This document shows positions 1 to 8,405 of a DNA stretch of 64,000 nt, piece after piece (the first letter of the stretch is position 1; each line of letters starts with the position of its first letter). Origin of the DNA: Halegenticoccus soli (GTDB lineage: Archaea; Halobacteriota; Halobacteria; Halobacteriales; Haloferacaceae); contig NZ_PEND01000011.1 in assembly GCF_002844195.1 (NCBI RefSeq), forward strand, positions 31,634 to 95,633, given 5' to 3'. The notes beneath the pieces were generated by a model, which ran no database searches, was not told the origin of the DNA, and saw only the letters and a program-made list of their open reading frames with translations. The translations under genes were made by a program, and so were the position numbers.

Positions 1-1861
1 TCTCCGGGCATCCCGACTCGCACAGCCCGCAGTTGACGCAGTCTTCGTGGTCGAACTGTAGGTCGCCGTCGGTCGTCCGGCGTATCGCGTCGGCCGGACA
101 GAGGTTCGAACACGTCGGGGTGAGGTTGCACGCCTCGCTCACCTCCATCCGTCCGAAGGTCTCCAGCCCGCGGATGACGCTCCGCTCGGGTTCGACGCGT
201 TCGAGGAGCGCACGGACGCTCTCGAGCGCCCAGTCGTGGGTGTTGAACGGCGGGTTCGGCTCGTCCGCGTCGACCCCGCCGGTCGCCTCGTGGTCGCCCG
301 CCGGAACGGGCGACGGGTCGAGCCCCGCCTCGAACGCCGAGATCGCCTCGACGAACGAGTCCGGATCGTCCGACTCCGGCGCGAAGAAGGCGACACGCTC
401 GCCCAGTCCGAGGTCGGCCGTCGCGACGTTGAGTCGGTCGACGAGGTCCGCCTTCGGATCCGGTCCAGAGTGCAGACACGCCTCGCCGCAGCCCACGAGC
501 GCGACGCCGTCGGCGCCGGCCGCGAGCGCGTGGAGGACGTGCGCTTCGCCCGCGGTGTCGGCGCAGTTCACCCGGACCGGGAGGATCGGCGGGTACCGGA
601 CGTCGGCACCGCTCGCGGCCTGTCGCCCGTAGGCGCGGAGCGCGGCGGCGGCCCGCTCGGAGCAGACGAACGCCACGACGGGGGTTTCGATCCCGCTCCG
701 TCCGCGGGAGAAGAGCCAGCCGCCGCCCTCGTCCGTCGGGTCGAGGAGCGCCTCCACCTCCCTGGCGATGCGGCGGTTCGAGGGCTCTCTGAGCGTCACC
801 GCGCCGGTCGGACAGGAACTGGTGCACGCCCCGCAGTTCTGACAGGCCACCTTGTCGAACGCCACGGAGTCGATCGTCGGGCGGTCGACCGCCTCGTGCG
901 GACACGCCTCGACGCACGCGTTACAGCCCACCTGGCTGGACTCGCCCGCCGCGCAGACGTCCATCTCGAGGTCGAGGAAGTCCGGCTTCGTCACCCCGCC
1001 GAGCAGGCTCTCGACGGCCGCGATCGTCGCCCCGTCGACGGGGCTGGCGTAGAAACCGACACGGCCGCCGCGGGAACGCCGCGCCGCGCCCGGGTAGACG
1101 ACCTGGTCGGCCGAAATCGTCCGCTCTACACCGTCCAGGTCGATGGCGTCCGTCGGGCAGACGTCGACCCAGTCGCCGCCCTCGGCCTCCGGATCGACGT
1201 CGACCGGGTAGCTCGTGAGCGTCCCGTCGGGGCCCTCGCGGACGCACTCCATGCAGGAGATGCAATCGTCGGTGACGCGCGAACGGAGCGTCAGCTCGAA
1301 GTCCCCGAACTCGCCCTCGACGGAGACGACGCGACCGCGCTCGACCGCCACGTCCGAAAGCGAAACGTCGGCGTCGGCGAAATCGCGGCCGTCGGCGACG
1401 AGCGTGACGTCGGCGGTGTCGGCGAGCGCCGCCGCCGTCTCGGCGTCGCCGACGACGGCGACCCGATCGCCGGCCTCGCGCGACACCGACCGCGAGACGG
1501 CCTCCTCGGCCAGTCCGGCGGACGTCGCGTTGATCAGCCGCGCCGTCTTCGCGCTCGCGGCGGCCCGTTCGTGAACCCAGCCGGCCCCCTCGCGGTGGTC
1601 CACGAACGCCGTCGCGTCGGGGTGAAGCCCCTTCTCCTCGGCGAGCGCCCGGAACTTCCGCTGACACCGCGGCTCCGGGGTCGTGACGATGAGCTGATCC
1701 AGCTCGTACTCGTCGATGAGCCGCCCCATAGCCGGGAGGCCGTCCTCGCAGAGTAGACTAGAGCTGGCCACGACGTCGACGTTCTCGACCCCCTCTCGGA
1801 CGCCCTCGAGGTCGATGTCGCAGGTGTCCCCGCAGGAACAGACGAATGCTCCGACGTTCAT
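1..1861 (-). CDS. HdrA-like/MvhD-like multi-[4Fe-4S] electron-transfer protein (C-terminus off window)
   Basis: The minus-strand reading frame is open from an ATG at 1861 to the window edge (about 620 residues). The first 110 residues resemble the N-terminal domain of heterodisulfide reductase HdrA (FVCSCG, then a Cys pair, LIVTTPEPRC and GWVHERAAASAKTARL). Next come ferredoxin-type cysteine clusters (CISCMEC, CNACVEACP, CQNCGACTSSCP), an MvhD-like segment (VAFVCSERA, VRVNCADT, VGCGEACLH) and further CxxC clusters near the edge (CVNCGLCESGCPE). The usual HdrA FAD-binding part is shortened or degenerate. HdrA and MvhD pass electrons between hydrogenase or formate dehydrogenase and heterodisulfide or ferredoxin in methanogens. 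Here the gene is divergent from a formate dehydrogenase operon, so a role as cytoplasmic electron carrier or adaptor linked to formate oxidation is my inference. The true partner is unknown. Confidence 0.8.
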   Translation of the reverse strand, partial: MNVGAFVCSCGDTCDIDLEGVREGVENVDVVASSSLLCEDGLPAMGRLIDEYELDQLIVTTPEPRCQRKFRALAEEKGLHPDATAFVDHREGAGWVHERAAASAKTARLINATSAGLAEEAVSRSVSREAGDRVAVVGDAETAAALADTADVTLVADGRDFADADVSLSDVAVERGRVVSVEGEFGDFELTLRSRVTDDCISCMECVREGPDGTLTSYPVDVDPEAEGGDWVDVCPTDAIDLDGVERTISADQVVYPGAARRSRGGRVGFYASPVDGATIAAVESLLGGVTKPDFLDLEMDVCAAGESSQVGCNACVEACPHEAVDRPTIDSVAFDKVACQNCGACTSSCPTGAVTLREPSNRRIAREVEALLDPTDEGGGWLFSRGRSGIETPVVAFVCSERAAAALRAYGRQAASGADVRYPPILPVRVNCADTAGEAHVLHALAAGADGVALVGCGEACLHSGPDPKADLVDRLNVATADLGLGERVAFFAPESDDPDSFVEAISAFEAGLDPSPVPAGDHEATGGVDADEPNPPFNTHDWALESVRALLERVEPERSVIRGLETFGRMEVSEACNLTPTCSNLCPADAIRRTTDGDLQFDHEDCVNCGLCESGCPE

Positions 1862-2104
1862 TGGTACGTGACCAGTGGTAGCACGGTGAAAGGGTTTGCG
1901 CAAAAGGAAGTGCGCGCAAAGCCGCCGGATGCGGCGGGAACGGGTGTCTTTTCGCCGATAGGACGATTGAGAAGCTTTCGTCCGGGATGAAAAAATCTAC
2001 GCTACCGGAACACGAACATTAATGATCTTCTATGCTATACTATGCCATAGTATGGACATCGAACGGCACAGGAGGGCGACGGCCGGCGTTTGGGAGGACG
2101 CTCC
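1862..2104. promoter_or_regulatory. divergent promoter region between the iron-sulfur hub and the fdh operon
   Basis: This 243-base gap separates two divergent genes. On the plus strand an AT-rich ATTAAT stretch near 2018-2023 is a possible TATA element, followed by the 17-bp palindrome at 2037-2053 and a GGAGG ribosome-binding sequence just before the ATG at 2105. No clear TATA box was found for the minus-strand gene. Confidence 0.5.
2037..2053. promoter_or_regulatory. perfect 17-bp palindrome, likely operator of the fdh operon
   Basis: ATACTATG, one C, then CATAGTAT form two exact 8-base inverted arms. The site lies about 50-65 bases before the fdhA start, at the place where transcription would begin if ATTAAT at 2018-2023 is the TATA element. 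That position fits a repressor operator. The DNA-binding protein is not identifiable from the window. Confidence 0.6.
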
Positions 2105-5100
2105 ATGAGCGCCGAGCCCGTTTCGCTCGACCTCGACAGGCGGTCGTTCATGAAGGCAAGCGCGCTCGCCGGCACGGTCGCGCTCGGCGGCGGCGGTGCC
2201 GGACAGGTGCTCGCGCAGGGCGACGACGGGGAACCGGACGGGACCGACACGGAAGGGAAGCTCACCAAGTCCGTCTGCAACTTCTGTGCGGTCGGGTGCG
2301 GGTTCCGCGGCGAACGGAAGGGGAGCGCCTTCGTCGGACAGGAGCCGTGGTTCGAAAACCCCATCAACAACGGCTCGCTCTGCTCGAAGGGCGCTTCGAT
2401 CTACGGGAGCGAACACTCGCCGAAGCGGCTGAAACACCCGATGAAGAAGGAGGGCGGCGAGTGGAAGAAGATCACCTGGAACGAGGCGTACGACACCATC
2501 GTCTCCGAGCTGAAGCGGATCCGGAAGGAGTTCGGGCCGGACAGCACGATGTGGCTCGGCAGCGCCCACCACTCCAACGAGGAGGCGTACGCCTTCAGGA
2601 AGTTCTGTTCGCTGTTCGGGACGAACAACTGCGACCACCAGGCGCGCATCTGCCACTCCACGACGGTCGCCGGGCTGGCGAACACGTGGGGCTTCGGCGC
2701 GATGACGAACACGATCAACGACTACCGGAACTTCGATCTCAACGTCATCATCGGCCAGAACCCCGCGGAGGCGCACCCGATCGCGATGCAGCACATCCTC
2801 GAAGGGCAGAACCGGGGCGGCACCATCGCCTCCGTCGACGCGCGGTTCACCAAGACGTCGGCGCATGCCGACCACTTCTACCGCATCAGGCCGGGAACCG
2901 ACGTCGCCCTGATAATGGGGCTCATCCGGTACCTGCGCGAGCAGGGCGAACTCGACCGCGAGATGCTCGACGGGCGCGTGCAGGGGTGGGCCGACGTCGA
3001 CCGCGAACTCGACCGGTACGACCTCGACACGGTCGCGGACATCACCTGGATCTCGAAGGAGGATATCAGGGAGCTGGGCGACCTCATCATCGAGAACAAG
3101 CCCAACGTCCAGATCGAGTGGGCGATGGGCGGAACGCAGCACAACAACGGCACGCAGAACATCCGATCGTACGCGCTCTTGAGCCTCGCGTCGGGGAGCG
3201 CCGCGAGGAGCGGCGGCGGCCTGCAGGTGATGCGCGGACACGCGAACGTCCAGGGGGCGACGGACCTCGCGGTCGCCAGCCACATCCTCCCGGGGTACTA
3301 CTCGGTCTCGTCGCCAGGATCGTGGCAGTACTGGGCCGACGTCTGGTCGAAGAGCCCGTACACCAGCGGGACGATCTCCTTCCGCGAACTGTACGACAAG
3401 TACGACCTGATGCCCCGGGACCTGTACACCAGACAGGACGAGTACGTCAACTACGAGAAGGACGGGGGCGAGGGCGACGCGGCCGGCTCCACGAGCGAAG
3501 GCATCGACGACTCGTTCCCGAGCGAGCGGTCGATGATGTTCCAGAACGGGTTGACCGTCGCCCGCTGGTTCGAGGCCGCGATTCCGAAGGAAAAGCGGCT
3601 GGGGAAGTCGGAGCTCTACCAGCCGAACCCCGTGAAGGCCGCGATCTTCTGGGGGCACTCGGCCAACTCGATCAGCGAGATGGACAGGATGCGTCAGGCG
3701 ATGGAGAACCTCGACCTGCTCGTGGTCGTGGACCTGTTCCCGTCGCTGGCGAGCGTCATGGCCGACCGCGACGAGGGCGTGATCCTCCTGCCCGCGGCGA
3801 GCCAGTACGAGCACTACCGGTCGGTCACGAACTCGCACCGATCGGTGCAGTGGAGTGAGCCGGTGCGCGAACCGTCGCACAACACCAAGCCGGATCTCCA
3901 GATCATCCAGGAGCTCGCCGACCGTCTCGGGTTCGGCGCCCACTTCGACTGGGGGAACGGTCCGGAGCTCTACAGCGGGAAGAGCACGTACCAGGACGTA
4001 CTTCGGGAAATTAACCTCGGCGTTCGCACGATCGGCTACCAGCAGGATCCGGAACGGCTGGAGCGACAGCACGAGTACGACTGGGCGTTCAGCACCGAGG
4101 ACCTGAAGGCGAGAGAGGGCCCCGTCGCCGGGGAGTTCTGGCAGCTGCCGTGGCCGTGCTGGGGCCAAGGCCACCCGGGGACGCCGATCATCTGGCGCGA
4201 CGATGTCGATCCGCGCGAGGGCGGCCACGACTTCCGCACCCGGTGGGGCGTCCAGGCGCCGACGCCGGAGGAGTGGAACGGGATGACGACCCCGACGAAG
4301 AACTACCCCCTGCGGGCGACGTTCGACCGGCAGGGACAGAGCGGTCTCGACCTGGTCCGGACGCCGTACCAGCCGAACTGGTGGAACGGCGGGGAGGTCC
4401 AGGGCGTACCGCAGTACCCGGGCTACACGACCGCGCTGCCGGACGACCCGCGAAACTCCGACGCGATCGCGCTCCCGGTTCAGTACGCGCTCGATCCGAC
4501 GAAGTCGGTGTACGACGCGGCGCAGGCGGTGAACGAGAAGTACGACTGGGCCGACTACGACCTCGCCCAGTACGAGCCGTACGACAACCCGCAGCCGGAC
4601 CCGCCGACGGGTCGGGGGCGGGCGCGAGCCGTCGCGTGGAACTTCCTAGATCCGATTCCGGTTCACCGCGAGCCGATCGAGAGTCCGCGGCCGGACCTGG
4701 TCGAAACGTGGCCCGCCAACGGCCAGCAGCGGAACTTCTACCGCCTCGATCAGAACAACGCGCCCGTCCAAAAGCGGGCGACGACGAGAGCCGCCGAGGA
4801 GAACTTCGACGTGATCATGACCACCGGCCGGCAGGTCGAACACCAGGGCGGCGGATCCGAGAGCCGCTCGAACGTCTTTCTGGCGGATCTCCAGCCGCAC
4901 ATGTACGCCGAGATCACGCCGAAGATGGCGGACGAACTCGGCGTCGACGGCGGCGACCTCGTCGTCGTCTCGACCACCAACCGCGGCTCCGTGCTGGTGA
5001 AAGCGAGGGTGACGAACCGGCCGAACGACAGGGAGACCTTCCTCCCGTTCCACTGGGGCGGCGTCTTCAAGGGCAAGAACCTGGAGGAGCGGTACCCCGA

Positions 5101-5341
5101 CGGGACCGTCCCGTTCGCCATCGGCGACAGCGTCAACATCATCACGTCGCCGGGATACGACGTCGAAACCCAGATGCAGGAGACGAAGGCGGCGATGGTG
5201 AAGATCCGCCCGGCGACGCAGGAGCTTGTCGACGAACTCAACATGGACGTCGATCTGTCGACGTTCGAGTTCCCGCAGGACCGCGACGGCATCGGCACGC
5301 AGAAGGACTTCGACGTTCGCGACTCGAAAACAGTTCAATGA
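2105..5341 (+). CDS. fdhA: formate dehydrogenase catalytic (molybdopterin) subunit, Tat-exported
   Basis: This 1078-residue protein belongs to the molybdopterin oxidoreductases of the FdnG/FdhA type, which oxidise formate to CO2. The start at 2105 has a GGAGG sequence upstream and places a Tat motif at once (DRRSFMK, twin Arg at 12-13, then a hydrophobic Ala/Gly stretch). A TTG at 2090 would only add five residues. Cys58, Cys61, Cys65 and Cys93 form the [4Fe-4S] site. RICHST at 181-186 gives Cys183-His184, the position that ligates molybdenum or tungsten; here it is Cys, not selenocysteine. The C-terminal half carries the dinucleotide-binding domain (TTGRQVEHQGGG, PFHWGGVF). The Tat signal puts the active site outside the membrane. 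It heads an operon with a ferredoxin subunit, a membrane protein and cytochrome b. Formate is the best substrate guess; another oxyanion or nitrate-family enzyme is unlikely given the subunit set. Confidence 0.9.
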   Translation: MSAEPVSLDLDRRSFMKASALAGTVALGGGGAGQVLAQGDDGEPDGTDTEGKLTKSVCNFCAVGCGFRGERKGSAFVGQEPWFENPINNGSLCSKGASIYGSEHSPKRLKHPMKKEGGEWKKITWNEAYDTIVSELKRIRKEFGPDSTMWLGSAHHSNEEAYAFRKFCSLFGTNNCDHQARICHSTTVAGLANTWGFGAMTNTINDYRNFDLNVIIGQNPAEAHPIAMQHILEGQNRGGTIASVDARFTKTSAHADHFYRIRPGTDVALIMGLIRYLREQGELDREMLDGRVQGWADVDRELDRYDLDTVADITWISKEDIRELGDLIIENKPNVQIEWAMGGTQHNNGTQNIRSYALLSLASGSAARSGGGLQVMRGHANVQGATDLAVASHILPGYYSVSSPGSWQYWADVWSKSPYTSGTISFRELYDKYDLMPRDLYTRQDEYVNYEKDGGEGDAAGSTSEGIDDSFPSERSMMFQNGLTVARWFEAAIPKEKRLGKSELYQPNPVKAAIFWGHSANSISEMDRMRQAMENLDLLVVVDLFPSLASVMADRDEGVILLPAASQYEHYRSVTNSHRSVQWSEPVREPSHNTKPDLQIIQELADRLGFGAHFDWGNGPELYSGKSTYQDVLREINLGVRTIGYQQDPERLERQHEYDWAFSTEDLKAREGPVAGEFWQLPWPCWGQGHPGTPIIWRDDVDPREGGHDFRTRWGVQAPTPEEWNGMTTPTKNYPLRATFDRQGQSGLDLVRTPYQPNWWNGGEVQGVPQYPGYTTALPDDPRNSDAIALPVQYALDPTKSVYDAAQAVNEKYDWADYDLAQYEPYDNPQPDPPTGRGRARAVAWNFLDPIPVHREPIESPRPDLVETWPANGQQRNFYRLDQNNAPVQKRATTRAAEENFDVIMTTGRQVEHQGGGSESRSNVFLADLQPHMYAEITPKMADELGVDGGDLVVVSTTNRGSVLVKARVTNRPNDRETFLPFHWGGVFKGKNLEERYPDGTVPFAIGDSVNIITSPGYDVETQMQETKAAMVKIRPATQELVDELNMDVDLSTFEFPQDRDGIGTQKDFDVRDSKTVQ

Positions 5342-5350
5342 GGCGATAAA

Positions 5351-6022
5351 ATGTCAGCGGAAAACCCGAAAGACAGGGAGGTCATGCGGCAGGGCGTCCG
5401 GAGCGTCGGCGAGGGGACGCGGATCTTCCCCGACGTCGAGGCCTGCATCGACTGCGGCGGTTGCGTCGTCGCCTGTAAACGCACCTGGGACATCGGTCCG
5501 GGCGAACAGCGGATCAGCATCTCGACGATGCTCGAGGGTGAGGAAGCCGCGGCGGGACTGAACGCGAGCAGCGCGAAGGCGATCCAGCAGGGGAAGAGCC
5601 CCGGCGAGACGAGCATCCCGATGCAGTGTTACCACTGCGAGAACGCGCCCTGCGTGTCCGTCTGTCCGACGGACTCGCTCCTCAAGAAGGACAGCGGCTT
5701 CGTGGAGGTCCGCGACAACCTCTGTATCGGCTGTCAGTACTGCCTGTCCGCGTGTCCGTTCGGGGCGCCGCAGTTCCCGAACGCGGACGACGGGGCCGCA
5801 AAACTGTTCGGCACCGGCGGGACGATGGACAAGTGCACGATGTGCGAGGAGCGCCAGGAGGTCGGGAAGGGGCCGGCCTGCGCCGAGGAGTGCGCGACGG
5901 ACGCCATCCTCGTCGGAACGTCGGAGCAGATCGCCGAGGAGCTCGACCGCCGGGACAGCGGGACGTTCTTCAACGACGCGGCGATGGAGATCATCTTCGG
6001 CGAGGACGCGGAGGTGTTCTGA
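5351..6022 (+). CDS. fdhB: formate dehydrogenase iron-sulfur (ferredoxin-like) subunit
   Basis: This 223-residue protein resembles FdnH and other four-cluster ferredoxin subunits. Cysteine groups are CIDCGGCVVACK, CYHCENAPCVSVCP, CIGCQYCLSACP and CTMC with a later CAEEC, enough for four [4Fe-4S] clusters. It would carry electrons from the molybdopterin subunit to the membrane cytochrome b. It starts 9 bases after fdhA stops. No Tat signal is present, so export would rely on riding with FdhA. The stop TGA overlaps the next gene's ATG by one base, a sign of translational coupling. Confidence 0.9.
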   Translation: MSAENPKDREVMRQGVRSVGEGTRIFPDVEACIDCGGCVVACKRTWDIGPGEQRISISTMLEGEEAAAGLNASSAKAIQQGKSPGETSIPMQCYHCENAPCVSVCPTDSLLKKDSGFVEVRDNLCIGCQYCLSACPFGAPQFPNADDGAAKLFGTGGTMDKCTMCEERQEVGKGPACAEECATDAILVGTSEQIAEELDRRDSGTFFNDAAMEIIFGEDAEVF

Positions 6023-6465
6023 TGGACCGCGATCTCCCCGAAACGGCCGGCTACAGCCCGCTCGCCGTTCTCGGCAGCGCCGTCGGCGGGCTCGTCATCG
6101 CGTTCCTCTCGGTCTGGTGGGCCGCCGGCAACGCGGTGTCGGCCGAATCGCTCTTCCGGGTCGCCCCGACGGTCGAAAACAGGGGCGTCGGGTCCGACTG
6201 GGTGGCGGGGAACACGATCGAGTGGTTGGATTTCCTCATTGCGCTCACCCACGCGGCCGACGTCATCATGGGCGTGTTCATCCTCGTGATGGTGTTCGTC
6301 CACTGGGCCGCGTTCCGTCGACTCGCGGGACGGATGCGTCGACCGGGAGAACCGAACCGGGGCGACGGCGTCGCCGCAGACGGCGGCGGGACGGCCAAAC
6401 CTGTCGACAGTAGCGGGACGACCGAAAACGCCGGCGGGGACGATTCGGGGGGTGAACGGCCGTGA
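6022..6465 (+). CDS. small membrane protein of the fdh operon, unknown function
   Basis: This 147-residue protein lies between the ferredoxin and cytochrome b subunit genes and overlaps both by 1 and 4 bases. It has two hydrophobic segments (about residues 12-33 and 70-94, the latter with HAADVIMGVFILVMVFVHW) and an acidic, Gly/Asp-rich tail of about 45 residues. The N-terminal segment and the long loop between the segments may sit outside the membrane. I do not recognise a family. Its position suggests an accessory or anchor subunit of the formate dehydrogenase complex, and His residues in the second segment leave open a small heme- or quinone-related role. Confidence 0.75.
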   Translation: MDRDLPETAGYSPLAVLGSAVGGLVIAFLSVWWAAGNAVSAESLFRVAPTVENRGVGSDWVAGNTIEWLDFLIALTHAADVIMGVFILVMVFVHWAAFRRLAGRMRRPGEPNRGDGVAADGGGTAKPVDSSGTTENAGGDDSGGERP

Positions 6466-7481
6466 CGAATCTCGACCACGGGAAGTTCACGCACGTGACG
6501 ACCGTCTTCCACTCGCTTCTGGCGCTCGACGTGTTTGCGCTGTTCTTCACGGGGTACGGTATCATGTTCAACGACGAACTCTGGTGGCTCGTCGTTCTCC
6601 TCGGCGGCTATCAGGGGGTCGCCGCACTCCATCGGATCGCCGGATTCGGGCTCGTCGCGCTCATCGGCTTCTGGATGCTGCTCATGCTCACTACCTCGAC
6701 CGGACGGGGGAACTTCCGCGAGATCGTTCCGACCGGCGACGACGTCGCGGCTTTCGTTCAGGACGTCAAGTTCGTGCTGGGGCGGGCCGACGAGCGTCAC
6801 CCGAACGCGCGGCAGTTCGCCGGGTACAAGGCCGACGAGGTGCCGCTCCTGTCGTACGTCGGGAAGGGCGTCGTGTTCATCTTCTCCGTCGAACTGACCC
6901 TGCTCACCGTCTCGGGGTTACTCATCTGGAGTAAAACCGGCGTGATGCAGTTCTTCGCGACGAAGACGGCGGCCATGGCGTTCGTCGTCTTCCACGGGCT
7001 GCTCGGCGTCATCATGCTGATGGGCGTGATGTTCCACATCTTCGAACACGGCTTCCACCCGGCGTTCTACCCGGTCGAGACCAAGGCGTTCATCCCCCGG
7101 AGCATGATCCCGGAGGCCCACGGCCACGAGGGGGAACGCGAGGCGGACACGACCGGGATCGAACGGCTGACGCTTTCGCCCTCCTGGAGCTGGGTGACGA
7201 ACCTCATGGGCGCCTTCGTCGTCATCGGAATCGTGAGCGTCCTCATGGGGAGTATCTTCGACGAAGGCTACCCGGTGCCGAACGAACTCGCCGTGGGTGG
7301 CGGGCCGTCGAACCTGCTTCTCACCGTCGGGATCAACATCGGCGTGTTCGTGCTGTTCGTCGGCATCGTCCTCTCGATGTACGGAAACCTCGTCCGAATC
7401 CGCTGGGAACGACAGCTGGAACGGGAGCGTCCGCGGACGACGGCCGACGGCGGACGAGTCGCTGAGAGTGGAGAGGACTGA
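6462..7481 (+). CDS. fdhC: formate dehydrogenase cytochrome b subunit
   Basis: This 339-residue membrane protein is of the FdnI/cytochrome b561-like type, which hands electrons from the iron-sulfur subunit to the quinone pool. It starts with GTG at 6462 overlapping the previous stop. Four or more hydrophobic segments are visible, with histidines suited to bind two b hemes: FTHVTTVFHSLLAL near residue 10, LHRIAGFGLVALIGFW near 60, VFHGLLGVIMLMGVMFHIFEHG at about 180-205. Family members usually have about 210-220 residues; this one carries an extra C-terminal part with two more hydrophobic segments (about 245-265 and 287-307). A heme-binding role is clear, and the extra C-terminal half is unusual. 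Confidence 0.85.
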   Translation: MTNLDHGKFTHVTTVFHSLLALDVFALFFTGYGIMFNDELWWLVVLLGGYQGVAALHRIAGFGLVALIGFWMLLMLTTSTGRGNFREIVPTGDDVAAFVQDVKFVLGRADERHPNARQFAGYKADEVPLLSYVGKGVVFIFSVELTLLTVSGLLIWSKTGVMQFFATKTAAMAFVVFHGLLGVIMLMGVMFHIFEHGFHPAFYPVETKAFIPRSMIPEAHGHEGEREADTTGIERLTLSPSWSWVTNLMGAFVVIGIVSVLMGSIFDEGYPVPNELAVGGGPSNLLLTVGINIGVFVLFVGIVLSMYGNLVRIRWERQLERERPRTTADGGRVAESGED

Positions 7482-7534
7482 TCGACCGGGGGCGGAAGCC
7501 GGTACCGCCGGAGCGGATTCGGCCCGGCGGCGAG

Positions 7535-7936
7535 TCAGGTCGAGATGAGTTTGGCGCCCTCGTCGGAGAGTTCGACCGCCACGTCCTGCCTCGTGTGCTC
7601 GCGTATCTGGTCGATGTTGCGGGTCAGCACTTCGAGGATGTCCTTCGGCTCGGGGTAGACGAGCACGTTCCCGTCGCCGTCCTCCATCACCAGTTGCGTG
7701 TCGGCTAACTGGATCTGGCTTCCCTCGATGCTCGCGACGATCACGGGGAGCGCTTCGGCGCCGCCGGGGTCGCCCTCCTCGACCATGGTGATGTAGAGCG
7801 AGTCCAGCCCGATGAGGTCCTTGTACTCGCGGACCCGCCTCGCACACGCGACCATGTCCCCGGTCACGTCCGCCTTCTGTCGGTTCCCGTGCTCCCCCTC
7901 GTAGCAGTGCTTACAGACCCGAAGTTCCATCCGCAT
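7535..7936 (-). CDS. conserved small haloarchaeal protein with an N-terminal CxxC
   Basis: A 133-residue acidic soluble protein starting MRMELRVCKHCYEGEHG. The ATG at 7936 (or 7930) lies 31-37 bases from a minus-strand TATA element (TTATAT, 7964-7970), so the message is probably leaderless. A CxxC plus His near the start may bind zinc. The middle reads like a small alpha/beta domain (LDSLYITMVEEGD, PVIVASIEG). No family with known function is recognised. It converges with the fdh operon and is probably unrelated to it. Confidence 0.7.
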   Translation of the reverse strand: MRMELRVCKHCYEGEHGNRQKADVTGDMVACARRVREYKDLIGLDSLYITMVEEGDPGGAEALPVIVASIEGSQIQLADTQLVMEDGDGNVLVYPEPKDILEVLTRNIDQIREHTRQDVAVELSDEGAKLIST

Positions 7937-7963
7937 GCGCCCGTTCGTTCGACCCGGTGACGT

Positions 7964-7970
7964 GATATAA
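7964..7970 (-). promoter_or_regulatory. TATA element for the gene ending at 7535
   Basis: TTATATC on the minus strand lies about 30 bases before the ATG at 7936, the spacing expected for a leaderless archaeal transcript. Confidence 0.55.
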
Positions 7971-8046
7971 CTTGTCACCCTCGCCACCGCGTTCGGCGGA
8001 GTTCGACTTTCATAATTTTTAGGCACTTACGGCGAGAAGGAGACGT

Positions 8047-8226
8047 ATGGCCGGAGTACTCAACACCGTCTACGCGGCCGTCGTCGTACTCGTCGCTCTC
8101 GGAGGTATCGGTGCGGTCATGTGGCTCACCCCCTCGGACAACGAATCCGGCGGATTGACCGGCGCGATCGTCACGACCGCGGTCGCCGTGTTCCTGCTCG
8201 CGATGATCGGGACGCTCCTCGTGTGA
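8047..8226 (+). CDS. 59-residue two-segment membrane protein
   Basis: ATG at 8047 follows a good AGGAGA ribosome-binding sequence (8038-8043). The product has two hydrophobic segments (NTVYAAVVVLVALGGIGAVMW and a second from about residue 38 to the end, VTTAVAVFLLAMIGTLLV) with an acidic hinge (PSDNESGG). Such tiny double-spanning proteins are common in haloarchaea. The function is unknown. It is divergent from the CxxC protein gene. Confidence 0.7.
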   Translation: MAGVLNTVYAAVVVLVALGGIGAVMWLTPSDNESGGLTGAIVTTAVAVFLLAMIGTLLV

Positions 8227-8405
8227 ACGGACCGGCCGGATCCGGTCGTGGGGCCCCGTAGCGGGCGCCACCGGGCCGGACTGTGAAGCGCCGCGGCGAC
8301 CGTCGCCACGGTGTCGCAAACCGGATAGTCGCCGAAACGAAACTGTCCGGGAGAGAAGATTGATTAGGCGTCAGCGTCTTCATAGTGATAGCCAGGTGAA
8401 ATCTG

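Noticed and set aside
236..1756. A long plus-strand open frame of 506 codons
   Set aside because: It is Arg-rich and lies antisense to the iron-sulfur protein, whose cysteine motifs are clear. High GC creates such shadow frames.
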